From Nocardioides sp. BGMRC 2183 (GTDB lineage: Bacteria; Actinomycetota; Actinomycetes; Propionibacteriales; Nocardioidaceae), in assembly GCA_008123405.1 (NCBI GenBank), contig VSSA01000003.1, positions 124,001-188,000 on the forward strand: a stretch of 64,000 nt of DNA, written 5' to 3'. Made by a program: the position numbers and the translations under genes. The notes beneath the pieces were generated by a model. That model did no database searches and had not been told where the DNA came from. It saw only the letters and a program-made list of their open reading frames with translations. Below are positions 35,529-43,639 of this stretch, piece by piece. Every line of letters starts with the position of its first letter. Position 1 is the first letter of the stretch.

Positions 35529-36740
35529 TCAGACGCGCTCGACGATCGTGGCGATGCCCATGCCGCCGCCGACGCAGAGCGTGGCGAGGCCGCGGCGCAG
35601 GTCGCGCCGCTCGAGCTCGTCGATCAGGGTGCCGAGGATCATCGCGCCGGTGGCGCCGAGCGGGTGGCCCATGGCGATCGCGCCACCGTTGACGTTGGTG
35701 ATCTCGTGGCTGATGTCCATGTCGCGCATGAACCGCATCGCGACGGCGGCGAAGGCCTCGTTGATCTCGAACAGGTCGATGTCGCCGACCTCCAGGCCGG
35801 CCTTGGCGAGCGCCTTGCGAGCGGCCGGGGCGGGACCGGTGAGCATGATGATCGGGTCGGCACCGGAGACCGCCGTGGCGAGGACCCGGGCGCGCGGGGT
35901 GAGGCCGAGGTCGGAGCCGACCTGCTCGTTGCCGATCACGGTGAGTGCGGCGCCGTCCACGATGCCCGAGGAGTTGCCGGCGTGGTGGACGTGGTTGATC
36001 TTCTCAATCCAGTGGTACTTCTCCAGCGCCACGTCGTCGAAGCCGGCGTCGGCACCGATCTGCGCGAAGGACGGCTTGAGTCCGGCGAGGCCTTCGACGG
36101 AGGTGTCCGGGCGGACGGTCTCGTCCCGGTCGAGCACGGTCAGACCGTTGAGGTCGGTGACCGGAACGATCGCGTTGTCGAAGTAGCCGTTGGCCCACGC
36201 CTTGGCGGCGCGGTGGTGGGACTCGGCGGCGTAGGCGTCGACGTCCTCCCGGTTCCAGCCCTCCAGGGTGGCGATCAGGTCGGCGCCGATGCCCTGGGGC
36301 ACGAAGCCTGCCTTGAAGGCGGTGGCCGGGTCGGAGGCCCAAGCGCCACCGTCGGAGCCCATCGGCACCCGGCTCATCGACTCCACACCACCGGCGAGGA
36401 TCAGGTCCTCGAAGCCACCGCGCACCCGCCCGGCTGCCTGGTTGACGGCCTCCAGGCCGGAGGCGCAGAACCGGTTGAGCTGTACGCCGGCCACGGTGTC
36501 GGGGTAGCCGGCCGCGATCGCCGCGGTCTTGGCGATGTCGCCACCCTGGTCGCCGACCGGCGAGACGACACCGAGGACCACGTCGTCCACACGCTCGGGG
36601 TCCAGGCCCGGGTTGCGCTCCTTGACCGCGTCGAGCAGGCCGACGGCCAGGTCGACAGGCTTGACCTCGTGGAGGCTGCCGTTCGCCTTGCCCTTGCCGC
36701 GGGGCGTGCGGATGTGGTCGTACACGAATGCTTCTGCCAT
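35529..36740 (-). CDS. fadA: Acetyl-CoA C-acyltransferase (3-ketothiolase), beta subunit
   Basis: A 403-residue thiolase. The acyl-enzyme nucleophile is C92 ([16 protein letters not shown]), the His is in [16 protein letters not shown], and the second Cys is in [10 protein letters not shown]. It cleaves 3-ketoacyl-CoA to acetyl-CoA and a shortened acyl-CoA. ATG 36740 starts at the family-typical [14 protein letters not shown] sigma-70-like promoter at 36812-36839 is overlaid by the TGTGACA palindrome. Confidence 0.94.
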   Translation of the reverse strand: MAEAFVYDHIRTPRGKGKANGSLHEVKPVDLAVGLLDAVKERNPGLDPERVDDVVLGVVSPVGDQGGDIAKTAAIAAGYPDTVAGVQLNRFCASGLEAVNQAAGRVRGGFEDLILAGGVESMSRVPMGSDGGAWASDPATAFKAGFVPQGIGADLIATLEGWNREDVDAYAAESHHRAAKAWANGYFDNAIVPVTDLNGLTVLDRDETVRPDTSVEGLAGLKPSFAQIGADAGFDDVALEKYHWIEKINHVHHAGNSSGIVDGAALTVIGNEQVGSDLGLTPRARVLATAVSGADPIIMLTGPAPAARKALAKAGLEVGDIDLFEINEAFAAVAMRFMRDMDISHEITNVNGGAIAMGHPLGATGAMILGTLIDELERRDLRRGLATLCVGGGMGIATIVERV

Positions 36741-36811
36741 GACCGTCCTCGATCGGGGAGTGGTGCGCGCGGGTGGCTCGCGCGCACGCCGGGGAAAGTG
36801 CTTCAGCTCCG

Positions 36812-36839
36812 ATTGTGACACTACTACTGTCACAGTCAA
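36812..36839 (-). promoter_or_regulatory. fadAB promoter with embedded MerR-type operator
   Basis: On the minus strand TTGACT (36834-36839) and CACAAT (36812-36817) are 16 bp apart. The exact inverted repeat TGTGACA-N7-TGTCACA occupies 36814-36834, filling the spacer between the boxes, which is where MerR-family proteins bind. It is about 74 bp upstream of fadA. Confidence 0.65.
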
Positions 36840-36907
36840 GGGTCGGGGCGCGGTCGTGGTCGTCGTACCGCATCGGAGGACGGCGGTCCCGCCACCAGGC
36901 CGGTGAC

Positions 36908-36928
36908 TGTGACACGCTTGCTGTCATG
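36908..36928. promoter_or_regulatory. Second TGTGACA-N7-TGTCA operator, at the merR start
   Basis: TGTGACA (36908-36914), seven bases, then TGTCATG (36922-36928): the right arm diverges only in its last two bases, which are part of the merR ATG. The repeat therefore covers the start codon and would allow autorepression of a leaderless or short-leader message. Confidence 0.6.
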
Positions 36929-37657
36929 GTGGAGAACGCGCGCGGTGACGCAGCGGCCGGGAGCGCTCCCGGCGACACCCTGCTGACGCTGGAGGAGCTG
37001 ACCCGGCGAGCCGGCATCAGCGTGCGGACGCTCCGCTTCTACACCACCCGCGGCCTGGTCCCCCCGCCTATCCGCCGCGGCCGCTCCGGCTACTACTCCG
37101 CCGACCACGCCGCCCGACTCGAGCTGGTGCAGGAGCTGCAGAGCCACGGCTTCACCCTGGCCGCGATCGAGAAGTACGTCGCCGGCATCCCCGCCGACGC
37201 CACCCCGGAGGACATCGCACTCGCCCGCACCATGCTGGCCCCCTGGCAGGCCGACCTGCCGGTGGAGATGACCCACGAACGTCTCGAGGCCAAAGCCGGC
37301 CGCGCACTCAGCGAGGAAGACATCGCGACCCTGCAGGCACTCGGCGTCCTCCGGATCCGGGAGAACGCCTACCTGGTCGCGACCAACCAGCTGGCGATCG
37401 GAGTCCGTCTGGTCGAGCTCGGCTTCCCCCGCAAGGTCGCCGTCGCCGCGGCCGCCGTCTACGCCGAGCACGGCGAGCAGATGGCCAAGGAGCTCCACGA
37501 CGTGATCCATCGCGAGCTCGCCCCGCTCTACGACGACGTCGAGTCCGACCACTTCCGCGAGGTCATGGAGCGACTCAAGCCGCTCTCGGTCGGCGGCTTG
37601 GTCTCGGCGTACGAGGCGGCGGTGGCGCGGGCCGCGCGCAACCCACGGCCGCGCTGA
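36926..37657 (+). CDS. MerR family transcriptional regulator of the fad genes
   Basis: A 243-residue regulator. The MerR DNA-binding domain is at about 18-85 (LTLEELTRRAGISVRTLRFYTTRGLVPPPIRRGRSGYYSADHAARLELVQELQSHGFTLAAIEKYV shortened here to LTRRAGISVRTLRFYTTRG). The C-terminal domain of about 150 residues is helical, with no metal-binding Cys pairs, so a lipid or CoA-thioester ligand is more likely than a metal. It is divergent from fadAB. Palindromic TGTGACA/TGTCACA sites lie at fadAB, at its own start and in front of the racemase gene. The ATG lies in the operator, with no ribosome site, which suggests a leaderless transcript. Confidence 0.85.
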   Translation: MVENARGDAAAGSAPGDTLLTLEELTRRAGISVRTLRFYTTRGLVPPPIRRGRSGYYSADHAARLELVQELQSHGFTLAAIEKYVAGIPADATPEDIALARTMLAPWQADLPVEMTHERLEAKAGRALSEEDIATLQALGVLRIRENAYLVATNQLAIGVRLVELGFPRKVAVAAAAVYAEHGEQMAKELHDVIHRELAPLYDDVESDHFREVMERLKPLSVGGLVSAYEAAVARAARNPRPR

Positions 37658-37757
37658 CGACCGGACCCGGTCCACCACGTGACGGAAGCCGGGGGCATCG
37701 GCGACGATGTCTCGGACCTCTCAGCCCTCTGCCGCGCGAACCCGAGGAGTCCCAGCG

Positions 37758-38567
37758 ATGACGCAGCACCGAAGCACCCGCGCCCGCGGCGCTGGGATCA
37801 TCGCGGCAGGCGCCGCCATGACCGTGCTCACCCTCCTCGTCTCCCCTGCCTCGCTGCCGGCGACGGCAAGCGCGGCGGACGAGCGCTCGGTGGAGACCTC
37901 CGTCTCCGCGGCAGGCTCCGGCGTGACGATCGAGGCCCCGCGTCGCGGCGTCGTGATCAGATCCGGTTGTCGCAACAGTGCCGAGCGAATCACGATCCGC
38001 TTCCCGGTGAGCGCCGGTGACGACGTCTATGTCAACGTCAGCGGCACCGACGGCAACGGAAGGAGCGTCAGCGGGGTGCTGTCCCCCTTCCAAGCGACCG
38101 CGCCGGAGTCCGGCCCCAGCACGTTCACCGACCGGCTCTACGTGTGCGGCGAGCTGGCCTATGCGGGCCGCGGCCGGATCCGCGCCGTCGTACACGTCGA
38201 TGACGACGACCTCAGCGCCACCAAGCCGATCGACTTCCGCTACGCCAGCACGGTGTCGGTGGCCAAGCCTCGCGCGAAGGTGGCCCGTGGGAGCCGGGTG
38301 ACCCTGAAGGGACAGTGGCGCCGCGGCGCGGGCTTCGCGGCGAGTGTGGGCTACGACAACCGCAAGAAGCAGTGGGTGGTCCTACAACGGCGTCCCGCGG
38401 GAGCGAAGGCCTGGCAACGCGTCGCGACGCTCCGGATCAACGACCAGGGACGGTGGAGCAGGCGCGTGCGGATCACCAAGGCAACGTCGTGGCGCGCCGT
38501 GGTGCCCTCCGACCGTCGTAACCTCGGCGCCACCTCGCCGGTACGTCGCATCGCCGTCCAGCGCTGA
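37758..38567 (+). CDS. Secreted protein of unknown function
   Basis: A 269-residue exported protein with a clear signal peptide (basic start TQHRSTRARG, helix IIAAGAAMTVLTLLV, Ala-rich cleavage region ATASAA near 39). The mature part is beta-rich, with two Cys (SGCRNS and YVCGEL) that could pair. The C-terminal half (VSVAKPRAKVARGSRVTLKGQW and KAWQRVATLRINDQGRWSRRVRI) resembles the bacterial Ig-like 'surface' repeat often found in actinobacterial exported proteins. GAGGAG precedes the ATG. It follows merR by 100 bp. No function is assigned. Confidence 0.7.
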   Translation: MTQHRSTRARGAGIIAAGAAMTVLTLLVSPASLPATASAADERSVETSVSAAGSGVTIEAPRRGVVIRSGCRNSAERITIRFPVSAGDDVYVNVSGTDGNGRSVSGVLSPFQATAPESGPSTFTDRLYVCGELAYAGRGRIRAVVHVDDDDLSATKPIDFRYASTVSVAKPRAKVARGSRVTLKGQWRRGAGFAASVGYDNRKKQWVVLQRRPAGAKAWQRVATLRINDQGRWSRRVRITKATSWRAVVPSDRRNLGATSPVRRIAVQR

Positions 38568-38635
38568 CGTCGCGTCGCTCGGCAGGCGAACGCGTGCTCC
38601 TCAGCCTCAGCTCTGATTCACCCAAGGCTTGAAGC

Positions 38636-39808
38636 TCAGTCGACCTGGACCGCAGCACCGCTCTCGATCAGCGTCTCGACGTCGGCGATGCCCCAGGCGG
38701 CCAGCGCCTCCCGGGTCTGCGCCCCTGCCTTCGCCGCCGGCGGCAGGCCGAGGGTGGCCTCGGTGCGGGAGAAGCGTGGCGCCGGCTGCGGCTGCAGCAC
38801 GCCCTCGTGCTCGACGAAGATCTCCCGCGCCTTGATGTGCGGGTGCTCCGGCGCCTCGCTGACCCGCAGGATCGGGGCGACGCACGCATCGGTGGCGTCG
38901 AAGATCGCGCACCACTCGTCGCGGGTCCTGGTCTTGAACGCTGCGGAGAAGATCTCCCGCAGCGCATCGGCATTGGCCAGGTCGTAGCGATCGGGGGCGG
39001 TCTCCTCGACCCCGAGCAGGCGCACGAACTCCTCGTAGAACTGCGGCTCAAGCGCCCCGACCGACATGTGCTCGCCATCAGCGGTCTCGTAGATGTCGTA
39101 GTAGGGAGCCCCACCGTCGAGCAGGTTGGCCGCCCGCTCCTCCTGGTAGTTGCCGCCGGCGAGGAACGCCGAGGTCATCGCGTTCAGGTGCGCCGTGCCA
39201 TCGACGATCGCCGCATCCACCACCTGCCCCTGCCCCGACGCCTTCGCCTCGAGCAGCGCGGAGAGGATCCCGATCACCAGGTACGTCGACCCGCCGCCGA
39301 AGTCGCCGACCAGGTTGGTCGGGAAGTGCGGCCGGGCCTTGTCCTGTCCCAGACCGAAGAGGGTGCCGGTGATGGCCACGTAGTTCATGTCGTGGCCGGC
39401 CGCCTGCGACCACGGCCCGTCCTGCCCCCACCCGGTCATCCGGGCGAAGACCAGGCGCGGGTTGCGCTCCTGGCACACCTCGGGTCCGAGCCCGAGCCGT
39501 TCGAGCACGCCGGGCCGCATGCCCTCGACGAGCACGTCGGCGTCGGCGACCAGCTCGAGCACGGTGGCGATCGCCTGCGGCTTCTTGAGGTCGAGCGCGA
39601 CGCTGGGGCGGCCGCGGTTGAGCAGGTCGTGCGATCCCCCGGTCAGCAACTGGCCGCCCGGCCGCTCGATGCGGATCACGTCGGCGCCGAGGTCGGCGAG
39701 GATCATGCAGGCGTGCGGGCTGGGCCCGATGCCGGCGATCTCCACCACCTTGATGCCGTTGAGCGGACCGGTCCCCTGACCCAGCGCATACGTCATGGCG
39801 CCGATCAT
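38636..39808 (-). CDS. CaiB/BaiF CoA-transferase family protein, alpha-methylacyl-CoA racemase-like
   Basis: A 390-residue type III CoA-transferase fold protein. GHDMNYVAITGTL contains H139 and NLVGDFGGG contains D169; their spacing of 30 residues matches the catalytic His126/Asp156 pair of mycobacterial alpha-methylacyl-CoA racemase. Such enzymes interconvert 2R and 2S methylacyl-CoAs so that branched chains, including sterol side chains, can enter beta-oxidation. A start at the second ATG (39796) is possible. The operator CCGTGACA-N7-TGTCACGG ends the upstream region 7 bp before the ATG, linking it to the MerR/fadAB group. Confidence 0.85.
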   Translation of the reverse strand: MIGAMTYALGQGTGPLNGIKVVEIAGIGPSPHACMILADLGADVIRIERPGGQLLTGGSHDLLNRGRPSVALDLKKPQAIATVLELVADADVLVEGMRPGVLERLGLGPEVCQERNPRLVFARMTGWGQDGPWSQAAGHDMNYVAITGTLFGLGQDKARPHFPTNLVGDFGGGSTYLVIGILSALLEAKASGQGQVVDAAIVDGTAHLNAMTSAFLAGGNYQEERAANLLDGGAPYYDIYETADGEHMSVGALEPQFYEEFVRLLGVEETAPDRYDLANADALREIFSAAFKTRTRDEWCAIFDATDACVAPILRVSEAPEHPHIKAREIFVEHEGVLQPQPAPRFSRTEATLGLPPAAKAGAQTREALAAWGIADVETLIESGAAVQVD

Positions 39809-39815
39809 GGCACAA

Positions 39816-39838
39816 CCGTGACAGTCGTGCTGTCACGG
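39816..39838. promoter_or_regulatory. Third TGTGACA-type operator, upstream of the racemase gene
   Basis: CCGTGACA (39816-39823), seven bases, then TGTCACGG (39831-39838): a perfect 8-bp inverted repeat with the same GTGACA-N7-TGTCAC core as the fadAB and merR sites. It lies 7 bp upstream of the ATG at 39808. Confidence 0.65.
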
Positions 39839-39851
39839 TGCGGCGGGGTCT

Positions 39852-39916
39852 GCGTCGTACCTGACTCCTGCGTCGTGGAGGCGGCGAGAACGCGACTCAG
39901 AGGTCAGGTACGACGC
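39852..39916. terminator. Stem-loop after the M15-peptidase lipoprotein gene
   Basis: GCGTCGTACCTGAC (39852-39865) pairs perfectly with GTCAGGTACGACGC (39903-39916), with weaker pairing inside. The right arm touches the stop codon of the minus-strand lipoprotein gene, so it probably ends that transcript. There is no U-run; it may be another of the palindromic elements seen at gene ends here. Confidence 0.5.
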
Positions 39917-41146
39917 TCAGCCCGGCTCCACGATGTGGTCGAGCTCGAAGTGCATCGGGTCGGTGTAGCTCCAGTCGCCGCCCCAGGCGAAGCCCCACTT
40001 CTTGAAGATCGCGACGACGCCCCGGTCGAGGTCACCGACGGTGCCGCGCTGGTTGCCCGACACGTTGATGTCGATGGCCAGCCCGTAGGAGTGGTTGGAG
40101 AGCGTGGTGGAGCCGGCGATGAAACGCGGGTAGTAGCAGCCGGCGTACTCGTCGGGATTGATCTCGTCGGCGAGGCCGGTCTGCTGGATCTCGAGGAGGG
40201 CCGCACGCAACTGCGGCATCATGTGCTTGTTGCAGGTCATCGACCCGAGGATCGGCATCTGCTCGGTGACGATGTACTCGCGCACCCAGGCCGGGTCCGG
40301 CTGGACCCGCCCACCGCCGATCGGGGTGTAGCGATAGACACCGACCGCGTCGGCGAACGAACCGACCGGGATCACCGTCTGGTACGTGTCCGGGTCGATG
40401 CCGCTCTGGGCGACGATGTCGAGCGCGGTGATCGAGAGGTCCTCGAGCTTCTCGATCTTCTTGCGCACCTCCTGCGGGGAGGCGAACCCGGTGTTGATCA
40501 GCAGCGCGTTGCCCTCGGGCATGCCGAGCTCCTCGCCCCACTTCGCGTTGACCATCGCGTCGATGACGTCGACCTCGGCCGGCGACCACGCGCCCAGGTG
40601 GATCCGGTGCGTGGTCTTGCCGGAGCCGACCTCGACGTAGTCCTCGTCGTCCAACGGGATCCGGTCCTGCAGGGTGTCGCGGATCGCGATCTCGCCGCCG
40701 GCGATCCGATCCCACTGCTCCTGCCACGCGGCGCTGCCCTCCCCGGTGAACGCGCGATAGCCGGCGGGATCCACCGCGGCGATGTTGTAGAGCTTGTTCT
40801 CCACGGTGAACTGCGCGTAGGAGAGCGGCTCTGCGGCCTCGACACCCTTGACGTCACCGATCCGGATCGCCTCGATCTGCTCGATCAGCTCGTCAGAGAG
40901 GGTGTCGTCGGAGACCACGAGCAGGTCGTCGCCGTACAGCCGTCCTGAGAGTGGCCCCGGCTCCGCGACCGCGTGCGCCGGATCGGCCGCCGTGCTGCTC
41001 GGCGGGGCCGAGGAGGTGGCGCCGACCGCGGCCTCGGACGGGTCCTCGGTGTTGCCGTCGGCGCCACCGCAGGCAGCCAACAGCGCCACAGCGCTCACCG
41101 CGATCGTCGCGGCGCCCAGCCGTGCGCGGCCTCGCGCGAGTCCCAT
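39917..41146 (-). CDS. Lipoprotein with C-terminal M15-type (VanY-like) peptidase domain
   Basis: A 409-residue lipoprotein. The lipobox LAAC (C26) follows a short signal helix; a Ser/Thr/Pro linker runs to about 65. The middle part is not recognised. The C-terminal 110 residues match M15 D-Ala-D-Ala peptidases: NHSYGLAIDINVSGNQRG supplies metal-binding His and Asp, and DPMHFELD the second His and nearby acid. It would trim cell-wall peptides at the outer membrane face. It is not linked to an operon, so its trigger is unclear. Confidence 0.78.
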   Translation of the reverse strand: MGLARGRARLGAATIAVSAVALLAACGGADGNTEDPSEAAVGATSSAPPSSTAADPAHAVAEPGPLSGRLYGDDLLVVSDDTLSDELIEQIEAIRIGDVKGVEAAEPLSYAQFTVENKLYNIAAVDPAGYRAFTGEGSAAWQEQWDRIAGGEIAIRDTLQDRIPLDDEDYVEVGSGKTTHRIHLGAWSPAEVDVIDAMVNAKWGEELGMPEGNALLINTGFASPQEVRKKIEKLEDLSITALDIVAQSGIDPDTYQTVIPVGSFADAVGVYRYTPIGGGRVQPDPAWVREYIVTEQMPILGSMTCNKHMMPQLRAALLEIQQTGLADEINPDEYAGCYYPRFIAGSTTLSNHSYGLAIDINVSGNQRGTVGDLDRGVVAIFKKWGFAWGGDWSYTDPMHFELDHIVEPG

Positions 41147-41237
41147 GTCCCTCAACCTCCCCCGACGAGGGTAGTTGCGAACCCCAGCGATCACGGCCCC
41201 GACCCTGAGGGCGAGACCCGATCGAGCCGGCGTCCGG

Positions 41238-41792
41238 TCAGCGCAGCACGCGCTCGGCGATGAAGGCGATGTCGGCCGCGGTCGTCGCCGGGTCACCGGA
41301 GGGCTGCATGACATGGCTGAGCACCAGCCGCACCACCATGTCGATGCAGGCGTCGAGCTGTTGCTGCGACAAGGCGACCGGATAGGCCGCGACCCGCTCG
41401 GCGACCACCTGCTTGGCGCCGGCCAGGAGGTATTCGCTGTGCGTGGTCAGCAGCGGCAGCAGCTCGGTGTCGGCGCCGTGGGTGGCGGAGACCACGGCGT
41501 GCAGCAGGGCGTTGCCCTGCGCGTACTCCAGCACCCGGCGGGCCGAGTGCTCGATGGCGGCGGTCAGGTCGTCGGGGTGCTCGTCGAAGGAACGCGTCAC
41601 TCCGGCCAGGAACCGGTCCAACTCACGCAGCACCACCGCCTCGGCCAGGTCGTTCTTGGTACCGATCTCGTTGTAGACCGTCTGCCGGCTGACCCCGACG
41701 ACCTCGGCCAGACGCGCCATGGTCACCCGTCCCCACCCGTCAGTGGTCACCAGGTCGGCGGCGGCCTGGCAGAGCCGGTCGCGCAGGGTCAT
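41238..41792 (-). CDS. TetR family regulator downstream of alkB (AlkU-like)
   Basis: A 184-residue TetR regulator. The helix-turn-helix is RVTMARLAEVVGVSRQTVYNEIGTKNDLAEAV (about 22-53). It sits 89 bp after alkB on the same strand, the position of AlkU/AlkX in actinobacterial alkB-rubredoxin-tetR clusters, where the protein represses alkB and is released by long-chain fatty acids. The TTTACA-N13-TGTAAA palindrome over the alkB promoter is the likely site. ATG 41792 starts with MTLRDRLCQAAADLV; a longer reading has no family support. Confidence 0.85.
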   Translation of the reverse strand: MTLRDRLCQAAADLVTTDGWGRVTMARLAEVVGVSRQTVYNEIGTKNDLAEAVVLRELDRFLAGVTRSFDEHPDDLTAAIEHSARRVLEYAQGNALLHAVVSATHGADTELLPLLTTHSEYLLAGAKQVVAERVAAYPVALSQQQLDACIDMVVRLVLSHVMQPSGDPATTAADIAFIAERVLR

Positions 41793-41881
41793 CGGGCGTT
41801 CCTCTCCATTGCAGGCGTACGGCGCCCGCCGGCGCCGGACGTCATTGGCATGCAGCGTAGAGGGGCCAGCGACGACGCGGC

Positions 41882-43474
41882 TCAGGTCTCGACCCGCTCG
41901 ATCGGCACGAAATCGACCTTCTCCCGCACCCCGCAGTCCGGACAGCACCAGTCCTCGGGGATATCGGCCCAGGCGGTGCCGGCCGCGAAGCCCTCCAGCT
42001 CGTTGCCGACCTCCACCTCGTAGGTGTAGCCGCAGCCGGGGCAGCGGGCGGCGAGGACCTCGTCGGGCAGTGGGTCAGGTTCAGACGAGAGTTGCGCGTG
42101 CGCTGCGTCGTGCGCGACCGACTCTGGCCCGGGGGACTGTTCGCCGACACGGCGCAAGCCTCGCTCCTCCGCTTCGCTCCCCCGCTGCGTTTGCGCCGGG
42201 TCGGCGTAGCGGGCGAGGTAGGTGGCGCGCTTGCGGGGACTGATGTTGGCGCGGCTGATGTCGCCGTCGAAGTGGGCCAGCACGCGCTTGTCCATCACCG
42301 CGCGCCAGACCGGCGGGACGATGGCGAGGACGATCATGCCGGCGTACCCGGTGGGGAGGACCGGGGACTCCTTGTAGTCGCGCAGGGTCTGGTAGCGACG
42401 GGTCGGGTTGGCGTGGTGGTCGCTGTGCCGCTGGAGGTGGTAGAGCAGCACGTTGGTGGCGATGTCGTTGGAGTTCCACGAGTGCGAGGGGTCGACCCGT
42501 TCATAGCGCTGCCGCTTGCCGACGCCGACCTTCTGCCGCAGCATCCCGTAGTGCTCGAGGTAGTTGACCACCTCCAGCAGGCTGAAGCCGACCACTGCCT
42601 GGATCACCAGGAACGGCGCGATCTGCCAGCCGAAGAGTGCGATCAGCGCACCGAAGAGGACCACCGACATCAGCCAGGCGTTGAGCACGTCGTTGCCGAG
42701 GTGGAAGGGGTGGGTCTTCTTGCGGGCGTAGCGCCGCTTCTCCAGGCGCCACGCACTCTTCAGCGACCCCCACACGGTGCGCGGCCAGAACTGGTAGAAG
42801 TTCTCACCCAGCCGACTGGACGCGGGGTCCTCGGGGGTGGCGACCCGCACGTGGTGGCCGCGGTTGTGCTCGATGTAGAAGTGGCCGTAGAAGCTCTGCG
42901 CGAGGGCGATCTTGGAGAGCCAGCGCTCGTTGGCCTCCCGCTTGTGACCGAGCTCGTGGGCGGTATTGATACCGATGCCGCCGATGCAGCCGACCGAGAT
43001 GGCGACAGCGACCTTGTCGATCAGCGGCAGGTCGAAGTCACGCACCAAGTCGGGACTGACTGCCTGCGACAGCCAGTCGGAGATGCCGAACAGGTCGGCG
43101 GTCCAGGCGATCGGGTTGATGCCGGCGATCATCGCGCAGACAGCGACCAGCGCGGCGTACTGGATCGGGAGGTAGGCGAAGGTGATCCACCGGTAGTACT
43201 TGTCCTTCTCGAGCTGCTCGATCACGTCGTCGGGCGGGTTGGACTTGTCCAGCCCGGTGGCGAGGTCGATCGCCGGGATGACGCCCAGGATCAGGATCGG
43301 GCCGCCCCACAGCACCCAGTGCCAGCCGAAGAGCGCATAGACCCCGACGATCGCGATGCCGAGGGTGGGGATCACCAGGCCGAGCAGCCAGAGATAGCGC
43401 TTCTTGTCCTTCCACTGCTCGGTCGAGCCCTCGGGAACGGTGCTGTTGAGGTTTCCCGTGCCATTGGTCTCCAT
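41882..43474 (-). CDS. alkB: Alkane 1-monooxygenase fused to rubredoxin
   Basis: A 530-residue fusion. Residues 1-415 are integral-membrane AlkB with all di-iron His motifs: HELGH (173-177), EHNRGHH (202-208), NYLEHYG (304-310) and LQRHSDHH (347-354). It hydroxylates the terminal carbon of alkanes. Residues about 470-527 are a rubredoxin with two CxxC iron ligand pairs (C478/C481 and C511/C514; EDWCCPDCG), which delivers electrons directly. The linker (about 420-470) is charged and low-complexity, and part of it is encoded by repeat DNA. GGAGG precedes the ATG. Rubredoxin reductase is not in the window, so it must be encoded elsewhere. Confidence 0.95.
   Translation of the reverse strand: METNGTGNLNSTVPEGSTEQWKDKKRYLWLLGLVIPTLGIAIVGVYALFGWHWVLWGGPILILGVIPAIDLATGLDKSNPPDDVIEQLEKDKYYRWITFAYLPIQYAALVAVCAMIAGINPIAWTADLFGISDWLSQAVSPDLVRDFDLPLIDKVAVAISVGCIGGIGINTAHELGHKREANERWLSKIALAQSFYGHFYIEHNRGHHVRVATPEDPASSRLGENFYQFWPRTVWGSLKSAWRLEKRRYARKKTHPFHLGNDVLNAWLMSVVLFGALIALFGWQIAPFLVIQAVVGFSLLEVVNYLEHYGMLRQKVGVGKRQRYERVDPSHSWNSNDIATNVLLYHLQRHSDHHANPTRRYQTLRDYKESPVLPTGYAGMIVLAIVPPVWRAVMDKRVLAHFDGDISRANISPRKRATYLARYADPAQTQRGSEAEERGLRRVGEQSPGPESVAHDAAHAQLSSEPDPLPDEVLAARCPGCGYTYEVEVGNELEGFAAGTAWADIPEDWCCPDCGVREKVDFVPIERVET
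42150..42206. repeat. Repeat-derived DNA inside the alkB linker
   Basis: CGGCGCAA (42150-42157) and TTGCGCCG (42191-42198) are inverted, and 42187-42206 is an exact 20-base copy of 33245-33264, the end of the intergenic palindrome array. Between the arms lies GCTCCTCCGCTTCGCTCCCC, a sequence style typical of intergenic DNA. It codes for the Gln/Arg/Glu-rich linker between AlkB and rubredoxin. Confidence 0.6.
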
Positions 43475-43505
43475 CGTCCTCCGCCTTCCGCAACATCCAG
43501 GCTGG

Positions 43506-43543
43506 TTTACATGAAGATAACTTTTGTAAAGTGGCGTTGACAA
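43506..43543 (-). promoter_or_regulatory. alkB promoter with TTTACA-N13-TGTAAA operator
   Basis: On the minus strand TTGTCA (43538-43543) and TTATCT (43515-43520) are 17 bp apart and about 40 bp upstream of the alkB start. The inverted repeat TTTACA (43506-43511)/TGTAAA (43525-43530) overlaps the -10 box, a repressor position. The likely binder is the AlkU-like TetR. Confidence 0.6.
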
Positions 43544-43603
43544 CAGTCAGTCGAGGTCAATCTCCCCGGCGCCCTGCTCACCCCTGTGACCGCCGTCACT
43601 TTT

Positions 43604-43633
43604 TTGCACTCACTTGAATCAGAGTGCAACAAT
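43604..43633 (+). promoter_or_regulatory. tetR/MMPL promoter with TTGCACTC-N10-GAGTGCAA operator
   Basis: A perfect 8-bp inverted repeat, TTGCACTC (43604-43611) and GAGTGCAA (43622-43629). TTGCAC (43604-43609) and AACAAT (43628-43633), 18 bp apart, can serve as -35 and -10, placing the start of transcription at or next to the GTG at 43640. It differs from the alkB operator, so it probably binds the adjacent TetR itself. Confidence 0.6.
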
Positions 43634-43639
43634 CGTCGG

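Noticed and set aside
39852-39916. Stem-loop as a riboswitch for the racemase gene
   Set aside because: It lies upstream of that gene's operator, outside the likely transcript, and adjoins the stop of the lipoprotein gene, so a terminator role fits better.
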